Shown here: positions 1-8,842 of the stretch, piece by piece | Layout: each line of letters starts with the position of its first letter | How positions within the stretch are numbered: position 1 is the first letter of the stretch | Assembly: GCA_003524085.1 (NCBI GenBank) | Contig: DOEC01000021.1 | Span: forward strand, 1 to 64,000 | DNA: 64,000 nucleotides | Direction of reading: 5' to 3' | Source: Bacillota bacterium | GTDB taxonomy: Bacteria; Bacillota_I; Bacilli_A; RF39; UBA660 | The notes under the pieces: generated by a model | The model's database searches: none | Told to the model about the DNA's origin: nothing | Seen by the model: only the letters and a program-made list of their open reading frames with translations | Position numbers and translations under genes: made by a program

Positions 1-1452
1 GTACAAGTAACAGGAAGTGGAACAGTGAGTGACCCATACATCATAAGTCCATCAAGTGATATAAACTTAGTTTCTTATACATTAAATGGACAAACAACAA
101 ATAAAACATATGCAGACTTACTTAAGACAAATGTAGTAAAAAATGTAACCTGTAAAAATGGAACAACAGCAACGTGGGACAATACGGATTTTTCAATAAA
201 ACTAAAGAATATACATACACCAGACTATTGTACAATAGATTTTGGAAATGGATATAGCGTTAGCTTAACAGCAACAAATGGTACAGTAAGTCCATCAAAT
301 ATAACAGTTGGTTATGGTGGAAGTGCAAGTTTTACCGTAACACCTAACAGTGGATATATACTAGAAATAGATAGTCATACATGTGGCGGAACACTATCAG
401 GAAGTACATATACAATAAGTAATGTAACAAGTGCAAAAAGTTGTAGTATAACATTTAAAAAGGCAACATTATATGCTAAGTTATTATCAGATAGGGGAAT
501 AGCAACAACAAATAGAACAACATTCAGTGCAGCATTTGATAGCACAGACCAAGTACTTTATACGGCTAAAGAAGATAATAAAACAGTATATTATTTTGCT
601 GGAAACGCAACAACAAACTGGGTAAAGTTTGGAAAGAATGAAAATAATCAAGACTTGTACTGGAGAATAATAAGAACAAACTCTGATGGTAGTGTAAGAC
701 TTCTTTACCACGGAACAAGTACAACAGCGACTGATGCATATATAGGAAAATCAGCATTTAATGGTAGTTATAATAATATAGCATATGTAAGTTATATGTA
801 TGGTAGCCTAGGAAGTATACCAAGCGCAAGAGAAAATACAAATAACAGTACAATAAAAGGAGTAATAGATAAATGGTATAAAGATAATTTGAATACAAAT
901 TATGGAAAATACATAAGTACAACAGCAGTATACTGTAACGATAGAAGTACATCAGATAATACATACTTTGGAGCAAGAACAAGACTAGATACAAATAAAA
1001 CACCAAGTTATGACTGTTCAACAACAGAAGACAAATTCACAGTAGATAGTAGTACAGGGAACGGGAAACTAACACATCCAATAGCATTAATGACAGCAGA
1101 TGAAGTATCATTTGCAGGTGGAATATGGGGAAACCGTAATGCAAATGCATGGTATTTTAGGAATGCGAAGGAAGGAACATTAACAACAAGTTCTAGTAGT
1201 ACAGATGCATCTTATAGTTCAACAGGCTCAACCTGGTGGTGGTTGTTGTCTCCTTTCTATTGGTATGGCAGCTACGCTTACGTGTTCTACGTGTACGGTT
1301 CGTCCGTCCCTGGCAACTTGAACCGCATCTCTGTCAACGGCATGTACGGTGTGCGTCCAGTCATAAGTTTGAAATCTTGTGTTATATGGGCTGGTGGAGA
1401 TGGCTCGTCAAATAACCCATACACAATAGAAGAAACAACAAGTGGGTGTTAG
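1..1452 (+). CDS. Secreted repeat protein with C-terminal variable lectin-like domain (5' truncated by window edge)
   Basis: The reading frame is open from base 1, so the gene begins left of the window; the GTG at 25 is only the first possible start inside it. The visible part holds a GSGTVSDPY-type module, a bacterial repeat domain (FTVTPNSGY, ISNVTSAKSC, about residues 85-155), then a domain ending in WWWLLSPFYWYG ... GVRPVISL and a short tail (NPYTIE). That ending is typical of C-type-lectin/FGE-like folds used as targets of diversity-generating retroelements. From about 1231 to 1365 the base use changes abruptly: C- and G-ending codons and few A, inside an otherwise A-rich gene. A likely surface or secreted ligand-binding protein; ligand unknown. 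Confidence 0.75.
   Translation, partial: VQVTGSGTVSDPYIISPSSDINLVSYTLNGQTTNKTYADLLKTNVVKNVTCKNGTTATWDNTDFSIKLKNIHTPDYCTIDFGNGYSVSLTATNGTVSPSNITVGYGGSASFTVTPNSGYILEIDSHTCGGTLSGSTYTISNVTSAKSCSITFKKATLYAKLLSDRGIATTNRTTFSAAFDSTDQVLYTAKEDNKTVYYFAGNATTNWVKFGKNENNQDLYWRIIRTNSDGSVRLLYHGTSTTATDAYIGKSAFNGSYNNIAYVSYMYGSLGSIPSARENTNNSTIKGVIDKWYKDNLNTNYGKYISTTAVYCNDRSTSDNTYFGARTRLDTNKTPSYDCSTTEDKFTVDSSTGNGKLTHPIALMTADEVSFAGGIWGNRNANAWYFRNAKEGTLTTSSSSTDASYSSTGSTWWWLLSPFYWYGSYAYVFYVYGSSVPGNLNRISVNGMYGVRPVISLKSCVIWAGGDGSSNNPYTIEETTSGC
1231..1365 (+). other. Candidate DGR variable region (VR)
   Basis: The coding strand switches from A-rich to A-poor, GC-richer sequence, with many aromatic, Ser, Gly and Asn codons ending in C (TAC, TTC, GGC, AAC). 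It ends in a GC-rich stretch encoding GVRPV, where an initiation-of-mutagenic-homing site would sit. Such composition is expected when A residues of a template repeat have been rewritten by adenine mutagenesis. No reverse transcriptase gene or matching template repeat lies in this window, so the assignment is inference. Confidence 0.5.
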
Positions 1453-1453
1453 A

Positions 1454-1484
1454 AACATCACACAAAAAGTGTGGTGTTTTTCTT
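1454..1484 (+). terminator. Rho-independent terminator of the surface protein gene
   Basis: AACATCACAC and GTGTGGTGTT form a stem around a short A-rich loop, followed by a T-run, directly after the stop codon. Confidence 0.8.
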
Positions 1485-1518
1485 ATATATGATGTATAAT
1501 AGAGTTTGGAGGTTATTT

Positions 1519-2505
1519 ATGAAAACAAAAGCGCAAAAAGTTCTTGAAGAGTATATGCTTTTTAATATAAGGAAAACAGATATGTCTAGTGAAAAAACTA
1601 CTATGTCAACACATTTATATGGTACTATGGTTATTGCTTTAGCTATGGATAGTGAGTTTAAATTAAGTAATGACTTTAGTGATTTATTAAAGAAGATATT
1701 ATTAGGGGTACAAGACTATGACAGCAAAAATGATATACTTATGCTTAAGTATGAGATAATGGAGTATGCTTTGTCTAAAGAGTTAAGTGTGACAAATGAT
1801 GTTAATCAAGTGTACGAAAAAACTAAGAAGATGTTTGGTAGTAGAGACAGTGTTAAGTGCAAAAATGTAATAAAGTTTTTTAAACATAATATGGTTTTAC
1901 ATCAAAAGAAAAGAAGTGGCTGGGATAGTAAGCACTTTGATGTCAGTGGTAAAGTAGAAACAGTGAGTGATCATGTTTATAGTACTATGAAGTTAGCACA
2001 AGCGATTAATAAACATTATAATTTAGATGTTAATATAGATAAAGTTTTAAAAATGTTATTAGTGCATGAGTTTGGAGAAATATTAATTGGAGATATAACA
2101 CCTTTTGATAATGTTACAGTAGAAGAGAAAAAAAGTATTGAGCACAAAGCATTTAAGAATGTAGTAAGTATGCTTTCTAATAGAGAAGAGTTATATAATT
2201 TAATGATAGAATTTAATGAACACATTACTAAAGAAAGTAAGTTTGCTTATATGTGTGATAAATTAGAAGCACCACTTCAAGCAAAAGTGTATTTTGATAA
2301 GGGTAGATTTAAAGAGTTAAATGAGTATACAAATAATATAGTGTTAGCTGATCCAGAAATAAAAAAGTTTATTAAAAATGGAGCATCTAATGCTTATCAA
2401 ATATGGTATTTTTATAACATAGGATTAATTGATGACGAAATATATAAAGATGTAATTTTAACTAGTAAATACACAAATACTAATCTAAAGAAGGCATATA
2501 GATAA
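1519..2505 (+). CDS. HD-domain phosphohydrolase (YfbR/HD_3-like)
   Basis: A 328-residue protein. The middle contains an HD metal site: SDHVYSTMKLA, then LLVHEFGEILIGDITPFD, which supplies the H...HE/D...D ligands. This arrangement resembles the 5'-deoxynucleotidase/HD_3 group, so nucleotide monophosphate hydrolysis is plausible but the substrate is not provable here. The N-terminal third is helical and not recognised. The start was set at ATG 1519 because a TGGAGGT ribosome site lies 6 bases upstream; an upstream in-frame ATG at 1471 falls inside the preceding terminator. The gene stands alone between two terminators. Confidence 0.75.
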   Translation: MKTKAQKVLEEYMLFNIRKTDMSSEKTTMSTHLYGTMVIALAMDSEFKLSNDFSDLLKKILLGVQDYDSKNDILMLKYEIMEYALSKELSVTNDVNQVYEKTKKMFGSRDSVKCKNVIKFFKHNMVLHQKKRSGWDSKHFDVSGKVETVSDHVYSTMKLAQAINKHYNLDVNIDKVLKMLLVHEFGEILIGDITPFDNVTVEEKKSIEHKAFKNVVSMLSNREELYNLMIEFNEHITKESKFAYMCDKLEAPLQAKVYFDKGRFKELNEYTNNIVLADPEIKKFIKNGASNAYQIWYFYNIGLIDDEIYKDVILTSKYTNTNLKKAYR

Positions 2506-2538
2506 ACACTTGAAATTATGGTGTTTATTCTTTTTTTT
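2502..2538 (+). terminator. Rho-independent terminator after the HD protein
   Basis: ATAAACAC and GTGTTTAT pair around an 11-base loop, followed by a long T-run; the stem overlaps the stop codon of the HD gene. Confidence 0.8.
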
Positions 2539-2545
2539 GAAAAAT

Positions 2546-2622
2546 GAAACAGTAAAAGTCTGAAAAAAGAGATAGTAAACGTCTGAAAATTGAGATAGTA
2601 AAAGTCTGAAAATTGAGATAGT
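2546..2622. repeat. 23-bp tandem repeat, three copies plus a partial
   Basis: Units begin at 2546, 2569, 2592 and 2615 with an exact 23-bp period. The core is AGTAAAAGTCTGAAAA, with unit consensus GAGATAGTAAAAGTCTGAAA plus ATT. The array sits between two genes. Clusters of such repeats can mark the ends of IS21-type elements, but no transposase is nearby; the function is unknown. Confidence 0.7.
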
Positions 2623-2690
2623 GAACTATTTCTTCTTGAAAAAACTTGTCTTTATTGGTATACTTATTATAGTAGAAGAAGGTAATTTAT

Positions 2691-4157
2691 ATGAATGAAA
2701 GTTATCAAAATTTTAATTATCATACACATACTAAAAGATGCTCGCATGCTGGGAATTATGAAGATGCAGAGTATGTTTATTATGCAAGATTAAATGGTAT
2801 TTCTACAGTTGGGTTTACAGACCATGTACCTTTTAATCCTATAAAATTACCTGATATAAAGTCTAGAATGGTATATAGTGAAGTAGATGAGTATATAAGT
2901 AGTATTAATGCTTTAAAGAAAGATAATCCTGATATGTGTATTCTTTCCGGCTTTGAAGCTGAGTATTATCCTGAAATTGAAGAGTTTTTAGGAGAATTAA
3001 GGTCTAAAGTTGACTATATGATAATGGGAGAACACTTTTTTGAAGGGGTGGAAGTTAATAATAAAGATTATCCTCTTATTTATGCTGATATGGTTGTTAA
3101 GGGTATTGAAAGTGGAATTTTTGATATAATTGCGCATCCTGATATATTTATAAGAAAAAGAAATAGTATTAGTAGTGAAGAAGATATGAGGGTGTTTGAC
3201 GAGAACACTATTCGTGCTGGTAAGATAATTGCTACTAAAGCTAAAGAGTATAATATACCACTAGAATTAAATGTAAAGTATTCTTTAGAACTTGGAAGTG
3301 AAATAATTCCTTTTTGGCAGCAAGTTAGTCAAATTAATACGAAAGTTTTATTTGGGTTAGATGCTCATGATCCTAAAGTATATAATGAGTTTTATTTAAA
3401 AAGACAATTATTATTAAGTATGTTAAATATGAAGTTTAACTTTGTAAATAAAGATTATAATCCTATTGTGGCTAGACTTCAAAATCAAAGGCTTAACTTG
3501 AATTATCAGATAAGACAGTCTAAAGCGTTATGTGTGCAAACAAGTTATGCTTCTAAGTTACTAGAATGTATATTTGATAGAATTCCTAAGTTTGAGAGTA
3601 CTGAAGAAGTAAGCTACTATTTAAATGAACATTTAACTAAAGAACTAGATGATATTGCTAAAGAAGGAACTAAGAAAGATGAGGAATCTTTTAGTAGAAT
3701 TGAAGAGTTATCTAGTAGTAATACTGAGCCTTATTTGAAGAGTTACTTATTAAGAAGAGTGAAGATGGAACTAGCAACTACTAATCAAGTTATAGCAAGC
3801 CAGATTAATTTAGTTAACACTATAAAGAAGAGCATAGATAATGCATTTTTAATGGGGGCATCTTCTAAAGAGGAAGTAATGGATATAGTTACAAAGTTAA
3901 TTGAGTTAACATATACTAAGAACACGAGTAAAAAAAGAGTTATTTCTGAATATTTAGAGAATTTAGAAAATAATTTGGGTGGAAAGAGTACTGGTAGCAA
4001 GCTAGTTAAAGTTAATCCACTGGGGAGTACTAATGAGAAAAGTGAAGAATATAATAAGTGGAATGGCTTTGTTAGTAAGTTTTCTTTATTGCTTCTTGTT
4101 GCTTTCTTAATAGGTTTTGGTATAGGTATAGCTTATATGTTAGTTAAGTTAATATAA
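2691..4157 (+). CDS. PHP-domain phosphoesterase (histidinol-phosphatase-like) with C-terminal membrane anchor
   Basis: A 488-residue protein. Residues 1-270 form a PHP domain: NYHTHTKRCSH at the N-terminus, FTDHVPF, GEHFF, IIAHPDIF and GLDAHDP carry the expected His/Asp metal ligands of the histidinol-phosphatase branch. The remaining ~200 residues are charged and helical, and the protein ends in one transmembrane segment (LLLLVAFLIGFGIGIAYML). Histidinol phosphatases are usually ~270 residues and soluble, so the tail is unusual. There are no his genes nearby, so a role in histidine synthesis is not supported; a membrane-tethered phosphoesterase of unknown substrate is the safer reading. Confidence 0.75.
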   Translation: MNESYQNFNYHTHTKRCSHAGNYEDAEYVYYARLNGISTVGFTDHVPFNPIKLPDIKSRMVYSEVDEYISSINALKKDNPDMCILSGFEAEYYPEIEEFLGELRSKVDYMIMGEHFFEGVEVNNKDYPLIYADMVVKGIESGIFDIIAHPDIFIRKRNSISSEEDMRVFDENTIRAGKIIATKAKEYNIPLELNVKYSLELGSEIIPFWQQVSQINTKVLFGLDAHDPKVYNEFYLKRQLLLSMLNMKFNFVNKDYNPIVARLQNQRLNLNYQIRQSKALCVQTSYASKLLECIFDRIPKFESTEEVSYYLNEHLTKELDDIAKEGTKKDEESFSRIEELSSSNTEPYLKSYLLRRVKMELATTNQVIASQINLVNTIKKSIDNAFLMGASSKEEVMDIVTKLIELTYTKNTSKKRVISEYLENLENNLGGKSTGSKLVKVNPLGSTNEKSEEYNKWNGFVSKFSLLLLVAFLIGFGIGIAYMLVKLI

Positions 4158-4184
4158 AAAGAGCTCATTGGTAGCTCTTTTATA
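4157..4184. terminator. Bidirectional terminator between PHP gene and rnjA
   Basis: AAAAGAGCT and AGCTCTTTT form a stem with a seven-base loop; there are A-runs and T-runs on either side, so it can serve both convergent genes. Confidence 0.75.
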
Positions 4185-5844
4185 TTTCAAATATTACTGG
4201 CATGATTATAGGTCTTCTTCCAGTTGTTTCTATAATATATGTTTTTAATTCTAATATAACTCTGTTTTTAAGATCAGTAATAGTGTAATTAGGCTTATTT
4301 AATTCACTATTAACAATACTTTTAACTTTATTTTGAATGTCACTTAATAGTTCTTGGTTATCGTTAACTACCACAAAACCTCTTGTAGTAACATTAGGCT
4401 CGATTAAGAGTTCATTTTTCTTTTTGTCTATGTTTAGAATTAATACAAGTACACCGTCAGTACTCATTATTTTTCTGTCTCTTATTATAGAAGAACCAAC
4501 GTCTCCTATACGTTTACCATCAACATATATGTCATTAATTGGTATAGATTTTGCACGTCTTACGCCATCTTTGCTTAGGGCTAGTATATCTCCATTTTTA
4601 CAGATAAATGTATGATCTTTAGGTATACCGCATTCTATAGCAAGGTCTGCACTTGTTTTAAGCATTCTGTATTCTCCGTGTACTGGCATAAAGTATTCAG
4701 GCTTGAATAGTCTAAATAGTAGTTTTAGTTCGTCTTGTTTAGCATGTCCACTTGTATGAACGTTTATGTCATCTTTACTAGTAAAGACAGTGGCCCCTTT
4801 TAGGTAAAGTTTGTTGATAACTCTATTTATACTCATTGCGTTTCCTGGTATTGCACTACTAGAGAATATAATAGTGTCACTAGGCATAAGTTTGATGTTA
4901 TTGTCTACTCCGTTAGCGATTCTAGATAATGCAGCTAAAGGTTCTCCTTGGCTACCTGTACAAAGTAAGCAAATATTCTCTGGTTTCATTCTGTTTGCTT
5001 CGTCAGTTGTAACAAATACGCTTTTGTCTTTGATAAGTCCACAGCTTTTAGCTATTTCCATACTGTTAACCATACTTCTACCAAATACAGCAACTTTTCT
5101 ATTATTTTTAGTACAAGTATCAATTATGTGAACAAGTCTATAGATGTTAGATGCGAACGTTGCTAATATTATTCTACCTTTACATCCTCTAAAGATGTCG
5201 CTTAAGGCTTCGTCTACATCGCTTTCGCTGGTAGAGAAACCAGGCACCATTGCGTTAGTGGAGTCACTAAGTAGAAGTTTTACTCCAGCGTCTCCTAGGC
5301 GTGCCATTTTACTTAAATTAGCCATCGGTCCTATTGGTGTCAAGTCAAATTTAAAGTCACCAGTTGTAACAATTCTACCATTTGGTGTCATAATGCTTAT
5401 TCCGTAACTATCAGGAATTGAGTGAGTAGTTCTAAAAAATTCAATTTCAAAATTCTTGAATTTTGGTTTAGTACTCTCATCAAACATAACTATGTTAGAA
5501 TAGTTTACATTTCTATCAGTTAGTTTATTTTTAATAAGTTCAACTGCTACTTTAGGAGCATATATAACTGGTATGTTAACGTCTGTTAATAAATAAGGTA
5601 TACCACCAATATGATCTTCATGTCCATGTGTGATTAGTAAAGCTTTAACTTTGCTTTCGTTTTCCTTTAAAAATGTATAATCAGCTAGTACATAGTCTAT
5701 ACCAGGCAAGTTATCTTCTGGAAACATAACTCCAGCATCTATTACGATAATTTCATCTTCATGCATAATTGCATACATATTTTTACCGACTTCTCCGAGC
5801 CCGCCTAAAGCGAACACAAAAGTCTCACTTTCTTGTGTTTTCAT
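4180..5844 (-). CDS. rnjA: Ribonuclease J
   Basis: A 554-residue metallo-beta-lactamase/beta-CASP ribonuclease. The metal-binding motif HGHEDHIGG is near residues 73-81, followed by GDFKFD, the beta-CASP motifs (LLSDSTNA, CTGSQGEP, SSAIPGN) and HTSGHA, then the VHGEYR and C-terminal domain typical of RNase J. Length and motif order match the family. In Firmicutes, RNase J acts as an endonuclease and 5'-3' exonuclease in mRNA decay and rRNA maturation; RNase Y is also encoded in this window. A consensus ribosome site (GGAGG read on the minus strand) precedes the start. It could be the J2 paralogue; sequence alone does not decide. Confidence 0.93.
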   Translation of the reverse strand: MKTQESETFVFALGGLGEVGKNMYAIMHEDEIIVIDAGVMFPEDNLPGIDYVLADYTFLKENESKVKALLITHGHEDHIGGIPYLLTDVNIPVIYAPKVAVELIKNKLTDRNVNYSNIVMFDESTKPKFKNFEIEFFRTTHSIPDSYGISIMTPNGRIVTTGDFKFDLTPIGPMANLSKMARLGDAGVKLLLSDSTNAMVPGFSTSESDVDEALSDIFRGCKGRIILATFASNIYRLVHIIDTCTKNNRKVAVFGRSMVNSMEIAKSCGLIKDKSVFVTTDEANRMKPENICLLCTGSQGEPLAALSRIANGVDNNIKLMPSDTIIFSSSAIPGNAMSINRVINKLYLKGATVFTSKDDINVHTSGHAKQDELKLLFRLFKPEYFMPVHGEYRMLKTSADLAIECGIPKDHTFICKNGDILALSKDGVRRAKSIPINDIYVDGKRIGDVGSSIIRDRKIMSTDGVLVLILNIDKKKNELLIEPNVTTRGFVVVNDNQELLSDIQNKVKSIVNSELNKPNYTITDLKNRVILELKTYIIETTGRRPIIMPVIFEI

Positions 5845-5968
5845 AATTTTTTTCCTCCAATTTATTTCTAAAAAGAAATCTATAAGTGATATTAATTATA
5901 CTACAAAAGTCTTAAAATGTCTAGCATTAACCATAAACTCATGATATAATTGGTGTGGAGGCTATAAA

Positions 5969-6940
5969 ATGGGAATATTTGATAAACTTAAAAATTTAAT
6001 TAAAAATGATAATAAAGATAATATAGAAAAATATGATAAGGGTTTATCTAAAACTAGGGAAGACTTTGTTAATAAGCTTAACCTTCTTGGGATAAAATAT
6101 ACTAAAGTAGATGATGCATTTTATGAAGAGTTAGAAGAAATTCTAATAATGGCTGACTTGGGAACTAAGACTACTTTTAAATTTATGGATAAACTTAAAA
6201 AGAGAGTGAAGGAAGAAAATATTACTGATTTTAATTATTTAAAGGAAGTCATAGTAGATGAGTTGTTCTTAATATATGTTAATGGACAGCAGTTAACAAG
6301 TAAGATTAATTATAATAAAGATGGGCTTACTACGATACTTTTTGTGGGAGTTAATGGAGTAGGAAAGACTACTACTATAGCAAAACTAGCAAGTAAAATG
6401 AAGAGTGAACAAAAGAAAGTTATATTAATAGCAGCAGATACCTATAGGGCAGGCGCAGTGGATCAATTAAAGGAATGGGCTCTTAGAATAGGAGTAGAGT
6501 TCTACGGAACAGAAGAAACAGACCCAGCGAGTGTAGTGTTTGACGGGCTTAAGAAAGCTGAAGAAATAAAAGCAGATGTTGCTTTAATAGATACTGCTGG
6601 TAGACTACAGAACAAGGAAAACTTAATGAAAGAACTTGAGAAAATTAAAAGAGTAATAGAAAAAGTTACCGAAAGAAGTGTAGATGAGACACTGCTTGTG
6701 ATAGACGCATCAACCGGGCAAAATGGGATAAGTCAAGCAGTTAGTTTTAAAAGTATATGCGATATTACCGGGCTTGTGCTAACAAAACTTGATGGAACGG
6801 CAAAAGGTGGAATTGTGCTTTCAATTAAAGATACTGTAGGGTTACCTGTTAAGTTTGTAGGCTTTGGAGAAAAAGAAAGTGACTTAATACCTTTTGATAT
6901 AGAAAGTTATATTTATGGGCTATTTAAGGAGTGGAAGTAA
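5969..6940 (+). CDS. ftsY: Signal recognition particle receptor FtsY
   Basis: A 323-residue SRP-type GTPase. It has a short charged N-terminal region, an N domain, and a G domain with P-loop GVNGVGKTT (~127-135), DTYRAGAVDQL, DTAGR (~208) and TKLDGTAKGG (~271). The acidic A domain of some bacteria is absent, which is common in Firmicutes. It docks ribosome-SRP complexes at the membrane with Ffh (13148-14455). It begins an operon with the Nudix and ylxM genes; a TATAAT box lies at about 5944. The downstream gene overlaps its stop by one base. Confidence 0.95.
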   Translation: MGIFDKLKNLIKNDNKDNIEKYDKGLSKTREDFVNKLNLLGIKYTKVDDAFYEELEEILIMADLGTKTTFKFMDKLKKRVKEENITDFNYLKEVIVDELFLIYVNGQQLTSKINYNKDGLTTILFVGVNGVGKTTTIAKLASKMKSEQKKVILIAADTYRAGAVDQLKEWALRIGVEFYGTEETDPASVVFDGLKKAEEIKADVALIDTAGRLQNKENLMKELEKIKRVIEKVTERSVDETLLVIDASTGQNGISQAVSFKSICDITGLVLTKLDGTAKGGIVLSIKDTVGLPVKFVGFGEKESDLIPFDIESYIYGLFKEWK

Positions 6941-7464
6941 TGGTAGAAGAAAAGCTAATATATGATGGTTATGTAAAAATATATGATGTAAGAAAAGAGA
7001 AAGATGGGAAAGTTATAGAATACACTAAAGTTCATTTAAGAGGGTCTTCTTGTGGAATAGTAATAAATGAAGAGGGAAAGATGGCTTTAGTTACACAGTA
7101 TAGACCTATAATTGGAATGGAAACATTAGAAGTACCTGCTGGGACTTTAGATAAGGGTATATCACCAAAAGAGATAATTATAGAAGAGTTAGAAGAAGAG
7201 TGTGGAATAGCTAAAGAAGATATAATAAGTATAACTGATAAACCAGTTCTTACTTATAAAATAATAGAAAATATGTCTGATGGAGAAATGCATATATTTT
7301 TAATTAAAGTAAAAACAAGAAATAATAAACCTAAAGAAGAGGATGACGTAGACGAGGTTAACTTCTATACTTTGGAAGAGATAGAAAGTCTTATTAATAA
7401 AAGAATAGTAACAGACCCTAAGACATTAATAAGTTATTTCTTATATAAGGATATGATAAAATGA
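6940..7464 (+). CDS. Nudix hydrolase (ADP-ribose pyrophosphatase-like)
   Basis: A 174-residue protein. GX5-X-X7 spacing of a Nudix box is preserved at residues 68-90, preceded by VPAG as in ADP-ribose pyrophosphatases, with the catalytic EExxEE-type glutamates kept (EELEEECGI). Two consensus positions differ: the first Glu is Ile and the Arg is Glu. The ATG at 6940 overlaps the ftsY stop (TAATG) and has AAGGAG well placed upstream, so it is preferred to the GTG at 6931. It sits between ftsY and ylxM, so it is co-transcribed with SRP genes. Activity is likely but the altered box makes it less certain. Confidence 0.8.
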   Translation: MVEEKLIYDGYVKIYDVRKEKDGKVIEYTKVHLRGSSCGIVINEEGKMALVTQYRPIIGMETLEVPAGTLDKGISPKEIIIEELEEECGIAKEDIISITDKPVLTYKIIENMSDGEMHIFLIKVKTRNNKPKEEDDVDEVNFYTLEEIESLINKRIVTDPKTLISYFLYKDMIK

Positions 7465-7754
7465 GTGAAAGAGATTATTTAATGGATTTGTATGATATTT
7501 ATAAAGATTTATTAACTGATAAACAAAGAGAGTATTTTCAAAATTATTATTTTGAAGATTTAACTCTTCAAGAAGCAAGTGATGAGTTAAATGTAAGCAA
7601 GCAAATTATAAGTAAGACAATATTACAAGTTACTAATAAACTTAAGAAGTATGAAAGTACATTACATTTAAATAAAATATATAATGTACTTACTGTAATA
7701 AGAGAAACTACAACTGATGAGAACATAAAAAAGGAATTAGATAAATTACTCTAA
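7461..7754 (+). CDS. ylxM: YlxM-type helix-turn-helix protein (UPF0122)
   Basis: A 97-residue protein with a sigma-70 region 4-like helix-turn-helix: LTDKQREYFQNYYFEDLTL then EASDELNVSKQIISKT. This matches the UPF0122/YlxM family, usually encoded next to ffh or ftsY and implicated in SRP function. Here it overlaps the Nudix gene by four bases (ATGA) and closes the ftsY operon, while ffh lies 5 kb away. Confidence 0.85.
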   Translation: MSERDYLMDLYDIYKDLLTDKQREYFQNYYFEDLTLQEASDELNVSKQIISKTILQVTNKLKKYESTLHLNKIYNVLTVIRETTTDENIKKELDKLL

Positions 7755-8431
7755 TTCTTTTTTAATATTTTAACTACTTTTTCTTCAGTTTGATAACTAC
7801 TTAAAAGACTTTTATATTCTTCTACAGTTATTTCACCATTTTTAAGTTTACCTTCTAGGTAGTATTCATTTTTTACTGCATAAGGTACATCACTTACTTT
7901 AAAGTAGTCTTTAAAAGTGTTAACATCTTTGATATTAGTGATTAAATCAAACTTTCTATTCATTAACATAATTAGTGAATAAAGTGATTCAACTATTTCA
8001 ATAACTGGTTTAACTATATAAGTTTTACCATTTTTATCAATAGTACTAGGTGCGTAAATGTAATGTACTTCGTTGTCTTCCTTTACAATTTTATAATGAC
8101 TAGCATTATTATCAAGTATAAAGCTTTTAATAAATGCTTTTGTTTCGTCACTATTTAATTTCGTTCTAATTAATGCAAGTTCAAAAAGTTTTTCTGTGTT
8201 ATTGTATAACCCACTTTTATAAAACCATTTGTCGTCACTAGCTATTAACTTATAAAAAGTTAAACTATCACTTTCTAACCATGAATTAATAAGTACTCTT
8301 TTAAAGTTAGTGATTTTTTCTATATCACTTTTAATATCATAAAACATATACTCATGATTTGGGTCGTTTACTACTTCAGTTACATTTTTCTCCTTATTAG
8401 GTGTATATTTTTTAGTTTTTCTAAAATCCAT
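7751..8431 (-). CDS. Hypothetical protein, 226 aa
   Basis: Not recognised. A soluble, charged protein with no signal peptide or membrane segment; predicted mixed helices, with Lys/Glu-rich ends. A ribosome site (GGGAGGG on the minus strand) precedes the ATG. It converges on ylxM with a four-base overlap of the 3' ends. It reads as a full-length expressed gene but no motif supports a function. Confidence 0.6.
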   Translation of the reverse strand: MDFRKTKKYTPNKEKNVTEVVNDPNHEYMFYDIKSDIEKITNFKRVLINSWLESDSLTFYKLIASDDKWFYKSGLYNNTEKLFELALIRTKLNSDETKAFIKSFILDNNASHYKIVKEDNEVHYIYAPSTIDKNGKTYIVKPVIEIVESLYSLIMLMNRKFDLITNIKDVNTFKDYFKVSDVPYAVKNEYYLEGKLKNGEITVEEYKSLLSSYQTEEKVVKILKKN

Positions 8432-8516
8432 TTAAAAAATCCCTCCCTGCATTTTAATTATATTACAAATAAAAAAAATTATCAATTAAGTTATGTCAAT
8501 AATATGACAACTATAA

Positions 8517-8757
8517 TCAATAATCTTCAAAGAGTTTACTAATCGGTATATCTAAAGTATCAGTAATTCTACCAAAAGCAAAGATAGCAATGTGTTTATT
8601 TCTGTTTTTATTTTCCATATCACAAATATATTGTCTAGATTAGTCATTTTTCCAAGCATATCTTGAGTAAATCTCTTTTCTGTTCGTATTTTTTTAAATT
8701 TTTTCTAATTACATCATAGTAGTAATTGTCGTCATGCTTAACTACAGTTTTTATCAT
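8517..8757 (-). pseudogene. Frameshifted XRE-family transcriptional regulator
   Basis: On the minus strand an ATG at 8757 starts MIKTVVKHDDNYYYDVIRKN ... KRFTQDMLGKMTN; the match then continues in a shifted frame as RQYICDMENKNRN ... GRITDTLDIPISKLFE and a stop. Together these are a standard Cro/C1 helix-turn-helix (TQ..L....S.RQYI..ME...R) with the usual DTLDIPISKLFE ending. The total length is not a multiple of three, consistent with a single-base indel. It may be true decay or an assembly error. Confidence 0.75.
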
Positions 8758-8816
8758 TATTTTATTTCCTATAATAATTTTCTCGATTTCATTAACTTAA
8801 CTGTGTCTAAGGCATA

Positions 8817-8842
8817 TTAAAAGAGTTCAAACGAACTCTTTT
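8817..8842 (-). terminator. Terminator of prsA
   Basis: AAGAGTTC and GAACTCTT pair around a four-base loop; reading the minus strand, a T-run follows just past the prsA stop. Confidence 0.75.

Noticed and set aside
487..1024. Minus-strand ORFs inside the surface protein
   Set aside because: Low-complexity antisense frames of an A-rich gene without ribosome sites.
1..1452. Complete DGR cassette in the window
   Set aside because: No reverse transcriptase frame and no template-like copy of the variable region was seen anywhere in the 64 kb.
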